This document shows, in pieces, positions 7,904 to 16,484 of a DNA stretch of 32,026 nucleotides. How positions within the stretch are numbered: the stretch's first letter is position 1; each line of letters begins with the position of its first letter. A program made the position numbers and the translations under genes. Location: the NCBI GenBank assembly GCA_028713285.1, contig JAQTOP010000036.1, positions 1-32,026 on the forward strand, in the 5' to 3' direction. The notes beneath the pieces were generated by a model. It had not been told where the DNA came from. It saw nothing but the letters and a program-made list of their open reading frames with translations, and did not search any database. The DNA is from Terrimicrobiaceae bacterium. Lineage in GTDB: Bacteria > Verrucomicrobiota > Verrucomicrobiia > Chthoniobacterales > JAATET01.

Positions 7904-10779
7904 CTCCGCGTGACCTGCATCCCGGTTTCGGAAATCTCAAAGTTCACAAACCGCGCGCGGGAGTTCGGCGGCTTGGACGTAAGTGTTTCCCGAATCCTCA
8001 CTGCCGCATCCGGATCCTTCGCGAGCATCAGCAGGTAACCGCCGCCGCCCGCGCCGAGGAGCTTCCCGCCCGCGAGGTCGCCCGAGACGCGCGCGAAGAT
8101 TCCCGCAACCTCCGGCGGATTCGTGCCGGCATCCAGCCGCTGATTCAGCTCCCAGCTTCCCGCGACCGCCGCGCAAAGCGCATCCCAGTCATTCCGCTGG
8201 ATCGCCTCGAACGTCCGATACGCCTGGTGCTTGATCGCGGCGAGGATGCGCAACTGCGGCGCGCGATTGAGGAACATGCCCCGCACGACCTCCTGCAGGA
8301 TGTCCTTCGCCACCCGGCGCAGCCCGGTGTAGTAGAGCAGCATCATCCGGCGCTCCGCCGCCTCGGTGAACAATTGCGTCGGCAGCCAGCGCAATTGCGG
8401 ACGCTGCGCGAGGCCGGGGTTCGTCTCAATCATTTTCAAGCCGCGATAAATGCCGCCGGCCTGGTCCTGCCAGCCTCCTCCCGTCGTCATCAACTGCTCA
8501 AGCACGAGGGTCCGCTGAAACAGCTCGCTCGCATCCCAAGCCAGCCCGCACGCCTCGCTCAACGTCGCAAGCAGCGTGGCGGCGAGCACGCTGCTCGTTC
8601 CCAGGCCCGAGCCCTTCGGCGTGGCCGCGAGCATCGAGATCTCGATGCCTCCGCCAAATGCATCGAGCGTGTCATCGAGCGTGCGCGCGCCGGTAAAGCC
8701 CGAGAATCTCGGCTCGAATCCCGCCAGCGCCACCGCCGCCTTCGCGAGCGAAAACTCGTCGCCGACGCGATCATATGCGCACAGTTCCTCGAGGGTGCGC
8801 ACCCGCGTCTCCGCGCCGAGGTCGATGGATCGCAACACGATCTCCCGCTTGTCCGTCTGCCTCACGTAAGCCTGCACAGGCGGCTGGCCGTTTAGATTCA
8901 CGGCGAGATTCACGACCGCGCCGCCGCTCTTCAGGCAATACGGCGCCGTGTCCGACCAGCCGCCCGCGAGATCCAGCCGCACCGGACTCCGCCCCCACGC
9001 GATTTGATCCTCCTGGAGCCGCCGTGCCGGCGTCGCGGGCCGCGCCGCCGCGCTCTTCGTAATGGCTTCGCGAAACACGCCGAACGCCCGATCCTCCTCG
9101 CGGTTCCAGGCTCCATCCCGTCGCCGTCGCAAGATCGCCGCCCGGAACATCGCCTCATGCACTTCGTCCATCGCCGAGGCGTATTGCACGCCGTCCTTCG
9201 CGGAAAGCGGAGCGTCCGACTCCGCATACAGGCCCGCGGCGTGCTCGAGATCGAGCCGGTGAAAAACGCTGAGCGCGCGATTTGCGAAAATTTTTGGCGT
9301 GGTCTTCACCACCAATTCATGCCGCTGCGCGTGGAGCCGCCGCAGATTCGCCCGCGCCCCGATTTCATGCGCCGACAGCCTTGGCGCCGCGAGCCATCGC
9401 GCCGCATACGCGGGATTCGCCTGCGGATTCGCCGCGAAGTGCCACTGGAGAAATTTCGACGATGGCGGAGCGGGCAGCACGGGAAACAATTGCGCCTCCT
9501 GGAGGTCGATCCCGGGCGGAATCCCCGCCTGCTCGAAATTCAATCCCCGCCGGGCGAGCCAATCCGCCGCCGGCGCGCCGAGGAATCGTGTCGCGGCGTC
9601 GCCGATCGCGCCCTTGAACGCATCGTCGAATCCATAGACCCGCACGCACCAGCCGGATTCGTCCACCGGCACCAGATCGATGCACGCGCCCGGCTCGAGC
9701 GCGAAATCCCAATCGCCCGCCGGGAAGCCCGTGAGCACATTCTCCGTCCGCATCGGCAGGTCCGGCGGCAGCGTGCAATTCTCGATCCAGACGTTACGGT
9801 TTTGCGCCGACCGGGTGCGAAAGGAAAAATCGGCGTTCAGCACATACACGTCCGGATGCGGTCGCACCCCGGGATGCTCGATATGCGATTGATCGAGATT
9901 CGCATTTTGCAGCGCCGAGGTCGATTCGATCATCTGCCGCGTCGTCCCGAAATGGTGAAACTGCGCCTCCGGCAACGCCACCACCGCCGCGCTCAATGCG
10001 GCGACCTCCGCATCGTGATGCTGCGCGGCGTGCCCCAGCGCCTGCCCCATGTCGGAATACAGCTCGTAAAATCCCGGGGCGCCCGACGCGAATTCGCCGC
10101 TCTCGGGATCGAAACCGCACTTGCGCAGCAGCACATCCACTGCCCGTTCGCTCAGCAGCCACATCCCCGTGTCCACTAGGAACAGATGGTCGCCCGCCAG
10201 TTTGCGAATCTCCGCCGGCGTCGGCTTTTGCAAAAAGAATGCCAGCCGTTCCGGCTCCTCGCGCGACGTGAAAAAGACCCCGAATTGCGACGCCGTCTCG
10301 GCATCGACCCACATGCCGAGGCCCAGCACATCGGCCTCGGGCAGGTCCGGTAGTTCCTGCGAAAATCTCAACAGCACGTCGCCGCTCGCGACCAGCATCC
10401 GATAGGATTTCGGAGCGTGGGACAGCACGCGCTCGTAGTCCGGCAATTGGATGTCGAGCAGCGTCTGGTCGAGCTTCTGCCCGGCCGCCCAGCGCAGCGC
10501 CGGCATGGGCATGAGGATTTTGCCCTCCGCCGCGTAGGCCGGCAGCCGGCGGCTTTGCCCGCCCGCCATCAATGCCAATTTGCGGTCCGCCGCAAGCCAG
10601 CTCGCGAAATCCCCGCCCCGCGCCTTCCAGCCCGAGACCAGCAGATGCGCCACTCCGCCGCCCGAGCCCAGCTTGCCCCCGGGCGGATCGCACGCCGCAA
10701 ACCACTCCCGCGGGCTCTCCCCCGCGCCAAACTCCCCCGCCATCGCCGGGGGAAGCGAAATCAAACGCTCGATACGCAT
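7900..10779 (-). CDS. fkp: Bifunctional fucokinase/L-fucose-1-phosphate guanylyltransferase
   Basis: A 959-residue protein whose length and domain order match Fkp of Bacteroides (about 950). It converts free L-fucose to fucose-1-phosphate and then to GDP-fucose for fucosylated surface glycans. The N-terminal part (about residues 1-430) is the pyrophosphorylase, with the nucleotide loop MAGGQSRRLP near residue 70. A C-terminal GHMP kinase (about 600-959) shows WGRSPVRLDLAGGWSD, the ATP loop PKGSGLGTSSV near 715 and the third motif LLGAGGGGYLL near the end. It is transcribed divergently from thrS. No fucose isomerase, lyase or glycosyltransferase lies next to it, so the acceptor glycan cannot be inferred. 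Substrate could also be a related sugar such as D-arabinose. Confidence 0.92.
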   Translation of the reverse strand: MRIERLISLPPAMAGEFGAGESPREWFAACDPPGGKLGSGGGVAHLLVSGWKARGGDFASWLAADRKLALMAGGQSRRLPAYAAEGKILMPMPALRWAAGQKLDQTLLDIQLPDYERVLSHAPKSYRMLVASGDVLLRFSQELPDLPEADVLGLGMWVDAETASQFGVFFTSREEPERLAFFLQKPTPAEIRKLAGDHLFLVDTGMWLLSERAVDVLLRKCGFDPESGEFASGAPGFYELYSDMGQALGHAAQHHDAEVAALSAAVVALPEAQFHHFGTTRQMIESTSALQNANLDQSHIEHPGVRPHPDVYVLNADFSFRTRSAQNRNVWIENCTLPPDLPMRTENVLTGFPAGDWDFALEPGACIDLVPVDESGWCVRVYGFDDAFKGAIGDAATRFLGAPAADWLARRGLNFEQAGIPPGIDLQEAQLFPVLPAPPSSKFLQWHFAANPQANPAYAARWLAAPRLSAHEIGARANLRRLHAQRHELVVKTTPKIFANRALSVFHRLDLEHAAGLYAESDAPLSAKDGVQYASAMDEVHEAMFRAAILRRRRDGAWNREEDRAFGVFREAITKSAAARPATPARRLQEDQIAWGRSPVRLDLAGGWSDTAPYCLKSGGAVVNLAVNLNGQPPVQAYVRQTDKREIVLRSIDLGAETRVRTLEELCAYDRVGDEFSLAKAAVALAGFEPRFSGFTGARTLDDTLDAFGGGIEISMLAATPKGSGLGTSSVLAATLLATLSEACGLAWDASELFQRTLVLEQLMTTGGGWQDQAGGIYRGLKMIETNPGLAQRPQLRWLPTQLFTEAAERRMMLLYYTGLRRVAKDILQEVVRGMFLNRAPQLRILAAIKHQAYRTFEAIQRNDWDALCAAVAGSWELNQRLDAGTNPPEVAGIFARVSGDLAGGKLLGAGGGGYLLMLAKDPDAAVRIRETLTSKPPNSRARFVNFEISETGMQVTRS

Positions 10780-10860
10780 CGCCCCGAAGTGAAGCCGTTC
10801 CCTCTCGCGATACCAAGCCGAACCTCACCCGGAGCATGAAATCCATCGGCGGCAGGCAGT

Positions 10861-10898
10861 CCTCCGCATTTCCTCCGTGTCCTCCGCGCGCTCCCCGG
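10861..10898 (+). repeat. 9-bp phased intergenic element, copy 2
   Basis: TCCTCCGCA, two bases, then TCCTCCGTG, TCCTCCGCG and CGCTCCCCG run in 9-bp phase directly upstream of thrS, in the fkp-thrS divergent gap. It resembles the elements at 6091 and 12850. It could be part of the thrS leader. Confidence 0.45.
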
Positions 10899-10917
10899 TT
10901 AGGTTGCCGCTTTTCCC

Positions 10918-12813
10918 ATGACCGATCTCGAACGCCTCCGCCACTCCAGCGCCCACGTGCTGGCCACGGCCATTCTGCGCATCTGGCCCGAGGCCCAATT
11001 CGCCGCGGGCCCGCCCGTTGAAGGCGGCTTTTACTACGACGTCGAGCTGCGCCACCGCATCACGCCCGAGGACTTCCCCCGCATCGAAGCCGAAATGAAG
11101 GCGGAGACCAAAGCGAACCACGTCTTCGAGCGCGTCGAAGTCACCCGCGACGAAGCCATCGCCCTCGCGAAGGAAGGCCGGCTCGCCGCATTGGGCGCGC
11201 GTCCCGAGCCCAGCAAATTCAAGCTCGATATCGTCGAGCGCATTCCCGAGGGCGAGACGATCACGCTCTATCGCAACGGCGACTTCACCGACCTCTGCGC
11301 CGGCCCGCACGTGATGCGCACCGGCAACATCGGCGCCTTCAGGCTCACGCACGTCGCCAGCGCCTACTACAAGGGCGACGAACGCAACCCCCAGCTCCAG
11401 CGCATCTACGGCACCGCGTTCAAAAACAAGACGCAGATGGACGAGCACTTCGCCATGCTCGAGGAGGCGAAGAAACGCGACCACCGCAAGCTCGGCGCCG
11501 AAATGGGCCTCTTCGCGATGGATCCGGAATACGTCGGCCCCGGCCTTCCGCTCTGGCTCCCAAAAGGCACGGCCATCGTCGAGGAATTGGAAAAGCTTGC
11601 GAAGGAAACCGAATTCGCCGCCGGCTACGTCCGCGTCCGCACCCCGCACCTCGCGCGGGAGAAGATGTATCAAACGAGCGGGCACCTGCCCTACTACGCG
11701 GAGAGCATGTTCCCTGCGATGGAATTGGAGGACGACGGGGGAGCGCGGGCTTCCAGCCCGCATTCCGAGGCTTCCAGCCTCGGAACTTCCAGTGAACCCG
11801 AAGGCAGGATGCCTTCGGAAGCGGGCTGGAAGCCCGCGCTCCCCATTGCCGATCGCTACTACCTCAAGGCGATGAACTGCCCGCACCACCACCGCATCTT
11901 CGCGGCGGAGCCGCACAGTTACCGCGACCTGCCGTTGCGTCTCGCGGAGTATGGCTGCTGCTACCGCTACGAGCAGTCGGGCGAGTTGTTCGGCCTCATG
12001 CGCGTGCGTTCGCTCAACATGAACGACGCCCACATTTACTGCACCGAGGAGCAGTTCGCCGACGAGTTCCGCGCCGTGAACGAAATGTATTTGAAGTATT
12101 TTTCGATCTTCGGCCTCGGCAAATACCAGATGCGCTTCAGCACGCACGATCCGGAAAAGCTCGGCCAGAAGTTCGTGGACGAGCCCGAGCTTTGGAAAAA
12201 GACCGAGGACATGGTGCGGCGCGTCCTCGTCGAGAGCGGGATCCATTTCGTCGAGGTGCCCAACGAAGCCGCATTCTACGGACCCAAGATCGACGTGCAG
12301 GTCTGGAGCGCCATCGGACGCGAATTCACCATCGCGACGAACCAGGTGGATTTTGCCGTCCCGCGCAAATTCGGCCTCGTCTATCGCGACCGCGACAACG
12401 TCGAGAAGACCCCGCTCTGCATCCACCGCGCCCCGCTCGGCACGCACGAGCGCTTCATCGGTTTCCTCATCGAGCACTACGCCGGCAACTTCCCGCTCTG
12501 GCTCGCTCCCGAGCAGGTGCGCATCATCACCATCGGCGACGACCCGGCCCTCGCGGACTACGCGAAGGCGATCCACCGCGAGCTGCGCGCAAGCGAAGTC
12601 CGCACCGACATCGACCTCTCGAACGACCCGATCAAGGCCAAGATCGCCGACGCCGAGACCGCAAAGGTTCACACAATGCTGGTGATCGGCCACCGCGACC
12701 TGGAAGCCGGCAACGTGAGCGTGCGCCTGCACGGCAAAGGCAACGTGGGCGCCAAACCGCGCGCCGAAGCCCTCGCCGGCATCCTCGCCGCGATCCGGGA
12801 ACGACGGGGATAG
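10918..12813 (+). CDS. thrS: Threonyl-tRNA synthetase with in-frame repeat insertion
   Basis: A 631-residue cytoplasmic enzyme that charges tRNA-Thr. It begins at RLRHSSAHVLA, so the N-terminal TGS domain of E. coli ThrS is absent; the editing domain (about residues 1-170) and class II catalytic core are present. Zinc ligands are visible: Cys321 in AMNCPHH, His372 in NDAHIYC and His503 in IHRAPLG. Motif 2 reads RDLPLRLAEYG, and the anticodon-binding domain starts near residue 520 (WLAPEQV). Residues 274-309 have no counterpart in the family: they are encoded exactly by a palindromic DNA element at 11737-11844 and sit between MFPAMELEDD and DRYYLKAMNC, a surface loop before the zinc cysteine. 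The frame stays intact, so the gene is probably functional. No strong ribosome site is seen before the ATG. Confidence 0.95.
   Translation: MTDLERLRHSSAHVLATAILRIWPEAQFAAGPPVEGGFYYDVELRHRITPEDFPRIEAEMKAETKANHVFERVEVTRDEAIALAKEGRLAALGARPEPSKFKLDIVERIPEGETITLYRNGDFTDLCAGPHVMRTGNIGAFRLTHVASAYYKGDERNPQLQRIYGTAFKNKTQMDEHFAMLEEAKKRDHRKLGAEMGLFAMDPEYVGPGLPLWLPKGTAIVEELEKLAKETEFAAGYVRVRTPHLAREKMYQTSGHLPYYAESMFPAMELEDDGGARASSPHSEASSLGTSSEPEGRMPSEAGWKPALPIADRYYLKAMNCPHHHRIFAAEPHSYRDLPLRLAEYGCCYRYEQSGELFGLMRVRSLNMNDAHIYCTEEQFADEFRAVNEMYLKYFSIFGLGKYQMRFSTHDPEKLGQKFVDEPELWKKTEDMVRRVLVESGIHFVEVPNEAAFYGPKIDVQVWSAIGREFTIATNQVDFAVPRKFGLVYRDRDNVEKTPLCIHRAPLGTHERFIGFLIEHYAGNFPLWLAPEQVRIITIGDDPALADYAKAIHRELRASEVRTDIDLSNDPIKAKIADAETAKVHTMLVIGHRDLEAGNVSVRLHGKGNVGAKPRAEALAGILAAIRERRG
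11737..11844 (+). repeat. Composite palindromic (REP-like) element inside thrS
   Basis: A 108-bp element (36 codons exactly) is made of four adjacent hairpins. Perfect 24-bp outer arms lie at 11738-11761 and 11821-11844. Each outer arm is itself a GCGGGCT-N3-AGCCCGC hairpin. Between them sit TTCCGAGGCT-TCC-AGCCTCGGAA (11763-11785) and CCGAAGGCA-GGA-TGCCTTCGG (11798-11818). All loops are TCC or GGA. The encoded peptide is low-complexity (SSPHSEASSLG..., EAGWKPALP). This is what a mobile repetitive extragenic palindrome looks like after landing in a gene in frame. Confidence 0.88.
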
Positions 12814-12827
12814 AGGCCTGAGGCCTC
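12813..12827 (+). terminator. Short hairpin after the thrS stop
   Basis: GAGGCC-TGA-GGCCTC starts on the last base of the thrS stop codon. It forms a 6-bp stem with a 3-base loop but no T-tract follows, so it is either a weak terminator or a remnant of a repeat unit built like the thrS hairpins. Confidence 0.3.
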
Positions 12828-12849
12828 GCCCAAGCGCCCCTGGCCTCGA

Positions 12850-12867
12850 CTTTGCGCCCCTTGCGAC
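12850..12867 (+). repeat. 9-bp phased intergenic element, copy 3
   Basis: CTTTGCGCC and CCTTGCGAC, followed by GAAACC, lie between thrS and the next gene with the same 9-bp phasing and GAAA end as copy 1. Confidence 0.4.
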
Positions 12868-12899
12868 GAAACCTTTTTGAGAAGCGCCCGAAAATCTTC

Positions 12900-13991
12900 A
12901 TGAGAAGTCCCCTCCGCACCCGGCGCTCTCCCGCGACCCTGCCCTTCCGCTGGGCGCGGCTCGCGTTTTTCATGCTTGGCGCCGGCCTCTCCCTCCCGGT
13001 TTCTTCCTCCGCCGCCGCCCCTCTGCATTGGTGGCGCAACGCCATCCCGCCCCGCCTGCAATGGAATGCGAACTCCGGCTATTGCGGCGAAGTGTGCTTC
13101 ATCAGCGCCGGCCTTTACTACGGCCAATACCTTTCGCAATACGACGCCCGCGCCGCCATTGGCCCCGACGTCCGGCAGAATCACGCGGAGATTCTGCTCG
13201 GAGTCAATGACCGGAGCACCGCCGCCCATCTGCATCTCGCGGCCGAGGAGTGGAACCCCTCCGGACGATCCCGCACGCCCCGCGAATTTCTCGCCTGGGT
13301 CAAGCGCCAGGTCCTGCGCGGCCATCCGGTGGCAATCGGCGTTTACAACAACGAGTCGCGTCTCTACGGCCACTCCGATCCCAACTCCGGCGATCCCACC
13401 TACGATCACATCGTCGGCGTCGTCGGCATCGGCTCCCCACATGCCCTCACCGGCCGGCGCGCCTACGCGAGCGACACGATTCTCTTCAGCGGCAACGGAC
13501 TTTGGGGCGTCTCCCCCGGCCAGCCCGGTCCCCGGCGAAACTTTTTCTTCCGCGCAATCTTCGCCACGTTCCCCGCGGACCGCGTCCGGGCCAATGCCCC
13601 CGACGGTCCGATCTACTCCCTGCCCGATGGAGTTCCGAACTACGGCGCCGCCATCACCGGCATCATCGACCGCAAACACGAGACCCTTCCCGTAAGACTC
13701 GCGACCAATCCCCGCCATGAAAGCCCGCAGATCGCCCGCGGCTCGAACCGCCGTCCGCCGGGCCGGCCCCTTGTCCTCACGATCACGATTTCCGATCTTC
13801 AACCCGGCATCGCTTACAATCTTTACCGTTACGATTCCCTGGCCTCCGTGCCCGATTCCGATTTCAACCGCCACGCCGCCCAGGCCGCGCAGCGCTGGAC
13901 CATCCGGATATCGTCCGGCTCGACCTGCACGTTCACCCAGCGGATCAACTCGAACGACATCGCCGACTATCGCGCTGTGAGGGCCGATTGA
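12900..13991 (+). CDS. Secreted C39-like cysteine peptidase-like protein
   Basis: A 363-residue protein with a basic N-terminus and a hydrophobic segment (about residues 22-40, ending SSSAAA), so it is probably exported. The mature part opens with LQWNANSGYCGEVCF: a candidate nucleophile Cys62 with Gln54 before it. A later TYDHIVGVVGI supplies a candidate catalytic His170. This Q-GxCGE-...-H layout is that of papain-fold/C39-like domains, but I cannot tell whether it is an active peptidase. The rest (about 250-363) is a beta-rich tail (LVLTITISDLQPGIAYNLYRYDSL). The ATG at 12900 is chosen; a TTG at 12852 would only add a basic extension that overlaps the 9-bp element. No ribosome site is clear. 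Target is unknown. Confidence 0.65.
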   Translation: MRSPLRTRRSPATLPFRWARLAFFMLGAGLSLPVSSSAAAPLHWWRNAIPPRLQWNANSGYCGEVCFISAGLYYGQYLSQYDARAAIGPDVRQNHAEILLGVNDRSTAAHLHLAAEEWNPSGRSRTPREFLAWVKRQVLRGHPVAIGVYNNESRLYGHSDPNSGDPTYDHIVGVVGIGSPHALTGRRAYASDTILFSGNGLWGVSPGQPGPRRNFFFRAIFATFPADRVRANAPDGPIYSLPDGVPNYGAAITGIIDRKHETLPVRLATNPRHESPQIARGSNRRPPGRPLVLTITISDLQPGIAYNLYRYDSLASVPDSDFNRHAAQAAQRWTIRISSGSTCTFTQRINSNDIADYRAVRAD

Positions 13992-14011
13992 GCCCGCCGA
14001 GGGCGACAAAC

Positions 14012-14404
14012 CTACACCGGCTGGTGCAGTCCGATCACCGCGCCCTGCGGATCCTGGACGATGGCGATGCGACCGACCGTGGGAATTTCCTCCGGCCCGA
14101 AGCAGAGCGTGCCGCCGAGACTCGCGCTCTGCGCAATCGAGGCGTCGATGTCCGCGACGACCACGTAGCTCTTCCAGTGCGTGGGGACGCCCTCGGGGCT
14201 CTTCATCACGCCCGCAAAGGGAACGCCATCGTGGGTGAACATCGTGTAGTCATCCCCGGAATCCGGAAACGGCTGCGTGCCCCAGCCAAAGAGGCCCGTG
14301 TAATAGGCGATCGCCGCCGCGGGATCGCCGGTGGTGAGCTCGGCCCAGCTGATTTTTCCAGGCTTCATGGAGTCGGCGCAATCGGTTTCCTTGGAGGTGC
14401 TCAT
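14012..14404 (-). CDS. VOC (glyoxalase/bleomycin-resistance fold) protein
   Basis: A 130-residue single-domain VOC protein. The paired motifs KISWAELTTGDPAAAIAYY and GLFGWGTQPFP at the front and VQDPQGAVIGLHQPV at the end are characteristic of the CFP30B-like VOC subgroup. Members are metal-dependent or metal-free small-molecule enzymes or binders; the substrate cannot be read from sequence. ATG at 14404 (MSTSKETD) is preferred over one at 14368 and over the ORF extension to 14443. It is convergent with the C39-like gene (20 bp apart) and downstream of nuoF in the same direction, 138 bp away, so read-through from nuo is possible. Confidence 0.8.
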   Translation of the reverse strand: MSTSKETDCADSMKPGKISWAELTTGDPAAAIAYYTGLFGWGTQPFPDSGDDYTMFTHDGVPFAGVMKSPEGVPTHWKSYVVVADIDASIAQSASLGGTLCFGPEEIPTVGRIAIVQDPQGAVIGLHQPV

Positions 14405-14542
14405 GAGCAATCTCTGCCACGCCAAAATGGCGCTGAAAAGCAACGATTTCGTTACGCGGTCCCGGATGTCAGTCGCGTCGGATAAATCGGCTTGCGGCGC
14501 CGGGGATTCGGTGCGGCGCGTTGCCGGGGGGGCAGCCGCCTG

Positions 14543-15898
14543 CTATTTGCTTTCCGCCAGGGCGGCGAATTCCTCGGGGAATTTCGCGAGGAAGCTCTGG
14601 GTCGGCCATGCGCAGGCTTCGCCGAATGCGCAGACCGTGCGGCCGGCAATGTTGTCGGCGACGTTCAGCAGGGTGGCAGGATCGTTCGCCGCGCCCTGGC
14701 CCGTGAGCAGGCGGGTGGTGACCTTCGACATCCACAGGCTGCCTTCGCGGCACGGCGTGCATTGGCCGCAGCTCTCGTGGGCGTAGAATTGATTGAGGTT
14801 GTTGAGCGCCCAGACCATGTCGCGGCTGTCGTCCATCACCATCACGCCGCCGCTGCCGACCATCGTGCCGACCGAGGCGAGGCTGGCGGCATCCATCACC
14901 ACGTCGAGCATGGCGACCTCCTTCTCGACCATCGTTCCGTCCGCGGCCTTCGTCTTGATTTTGTAAACTTCGTCGGCGCGCATCACTTTCGCCGAGCTGC
15001 CGCCGGGGATGACGGCCTTCAATTTCCGGCCGGGCTTGAGGCCGCCGCACACGTCGTGGATGAGCTCGCCGAGCGTGACCGCGCCGGCGGGCAGCTCGTA
15101 GTAGCCGGGCCGCACGACGTCGCCGCTCACGCACATGGTGCGCGTGCCGCCGTCGCCGGGCGTACCCATTTTCGCGTATTCCGCGGCGCCCATGCGCAGG
15201 ATGTGGACGACGTGGCAGAGCGTCTCGACGTTGTTCACGATCGTCGGCGACATGTAGAGGCCGAGCACGGCGGGAAAATACGGCGGCTTGATGCGCGGAT
15301 AGGGCCGCTTGCCTTCGAGGGACTCGATGAGGCTCGTCTCCTCGCCGCAAATGTAGGCTGCCGCGCCCTGGTGAACGTAGATGTCGCAATCGAAGCCGGA
15401 GCCGCAAATGTTTTTGCCAACGAAGCCGCGGGCTTTCGCCTCCTTGATCGCGTTCCAGACGATCTTCGCGGCGTGCGGGAATTCGCAGCGGATGTAGATG
15501 TAGGCGAGGTTCACGTTCAGCGCCCAGGCGGCGATGAGGATGCCCTCGATGAGCTGGTGAGGATCGTTGTGCAGGATGTAGCGGTCCTTGAACGTGCCGG
15601 GCTCGGATTCGTCGCCGTTCACGACGATGTAGTGCGGCTTGCCGTCGTCGCGCTTGATGAAGCCCCACTTCACGCCGCACGGAAAGCCCGCGCCGCCGCG
15701 GCCCCGGAGGTTCGCGGCCTTCACGGCATCGACGATTTCCGCCGGCTGCATGCCGAGCGCCTTTTTGAGCTGCTCGTAGCCGCCGTGTGCGAGATAGGTC
15801 TCGATATCGTTCGACCAGCCCGGGCGGCTGATGTTCTCAAAAATGATGCGCCGTTCGCGCGGATGGGGCTGTGGAATGAGCGAAACCATGGCGGTCAA
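14543..15898 (-). CDS. nuoF: NADH-quinone oxidoreductase subunit F
   Basis: A 451-residue peripheral-arm subunit of complex I that binds NADH and FMN and accepts the first electron pair. Visible signatures are the NAD/FMN glycine-rich loop GRGGAGFPCGVKW (about residues 69-81), GDESEPGTFKDR for FMN, CGEETSLIES, and the N3 cluster ligands CGQCTPC plus a downstream Cys in RTVCAFG. The ATG at 15898 overlaps the nuoE stop codon (ATGA), a sign of translational coupling; a second in-frame ATG at 15889 is possible. Last gene of the nuoD-E-F unit. Confidence 0.96.
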   Translation of the reverse strand: MTAMVSLIPQPHPRERRIIFENISRPGWSNDIETYLAHGGYEQLKKALGMQPAEIVDAVKAANLRGRGGAGFPCGVKWGFIKRDDGKPHYIVVNGDESEPGTFKDRYILHNDPHQLIEGILIAAWALNVNLAYIYIRCEFPHAAKIVWNAIKEAKARGFVGKNICGSGFDCDIYVHQGAAAYICGEETSLIESLEGKRPYPRIKPPYFPAVLGLYMSPTIVNNVETLCHVVHILRMGAAEYAKMGTPGDGGTRTMCVSGDVVRPGYYELPAGAVTLGELIHDVCGGLKPGRKLKAVIPGGSSAKVMRADEVYKIKTKAADGTMVEKEVAMLDVVMDAASLASVGTMVGSGGVMVMDDSRDMVWALNNLNQFYAHESCGQCTPCREGSLWMSKVTTRLLTGQGAANDPATLLNVADNIAGRTVCAFGEACAWPTQSFLAKFPEEFAALAESK

Positions 15899-16431
15899 CC
15901 GGCGGCGAGTTCCTTGACGATGGACGGCACCTCTTCGGGCGTGACGCTCTCGTAAAGTTCGTCATTGATCAAACAAACCGGGGCCGTGCCGCAGCTCGCA
16001 AGACACTCGACGAACTCGACGCTGAATTTTCCATCCGGGCTGGTCGGCGGCGCGTGGCCGAAGCCATGCGATTCGTGGTGAACGTCCACGCCCGCCGCCT
16101 CGCAGAATTTCTCGCGCAACCCGTAGGAACCCGCCATCGCGCAGGCGAGCGTGCGGCAGACGCGGATGATTGTCTTCCCGGCCGCCTCGCGGCGGAACCA
16201 CGGGTAGAACGTCACCAGCTCGTAAATGTTCACCGGGGTGAGCTCGAGCTTCGTCGCGATCCACTCGATCCCCGAGTCGTCGATGAATCCGAAATGATTC
16301 TGCCAAAGATGCAGCAGCGGCAGCGAGGCGCTGCGCTTGGAAACGGGGTAGTGCGTGATCCGCTCCTCGATCTCCGCGAGCAAGTCGGCGGGAATCTGGT
16401 CGGCCTGTCGGGAGGTCGCTTCGCTGGTCAT
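15895..16431 (-). CDS. nuoE: NADH-quinone oxidoreductase subunit E
   Basis: A 178-residue thioredoxin-fold [2Fe-2S] subunit (N1a cluster) that works with NuoF in the NADH-dehydrogenase module. The four ligands are in CRTLAC (about residues 92-97) and CLASC (about 143-147), the canonical CX4C...CX3C pattern. HFGFIDDSGIEWIATKL and YELVTFYPWF are typical. It lies 53 bp downstream of nuoD and overlaps nuoF by 4 bp. Confidence 0.95.
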   Translation of the reverse strand: MTSEATSRQADQIPADLLAEIEERITHYPVSKRSASLPLLHLWQNHFGFIDDSGIEWIATKLELTPVNIYELVTFYPWFRREAAGKTIIRVCRTLACAMAGSYGLREKFCEAAGVDVHHESHGFGHAPPTSPDGKFSVEFVECLASCGTAPVCLINDELYESVTPEEVPSIVKELAAG

Positions 16432-16484
16432 CGTCCGTTCAAGAGATACGCCAGAAAATCCGGCACGCGTCCATGTTCATTTCG

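Noticed and set aside
10825-12732. 635-codon minus-strand frame across thrS
   Set aside because: Antisense of a conserved synthetase; no domain recognised.
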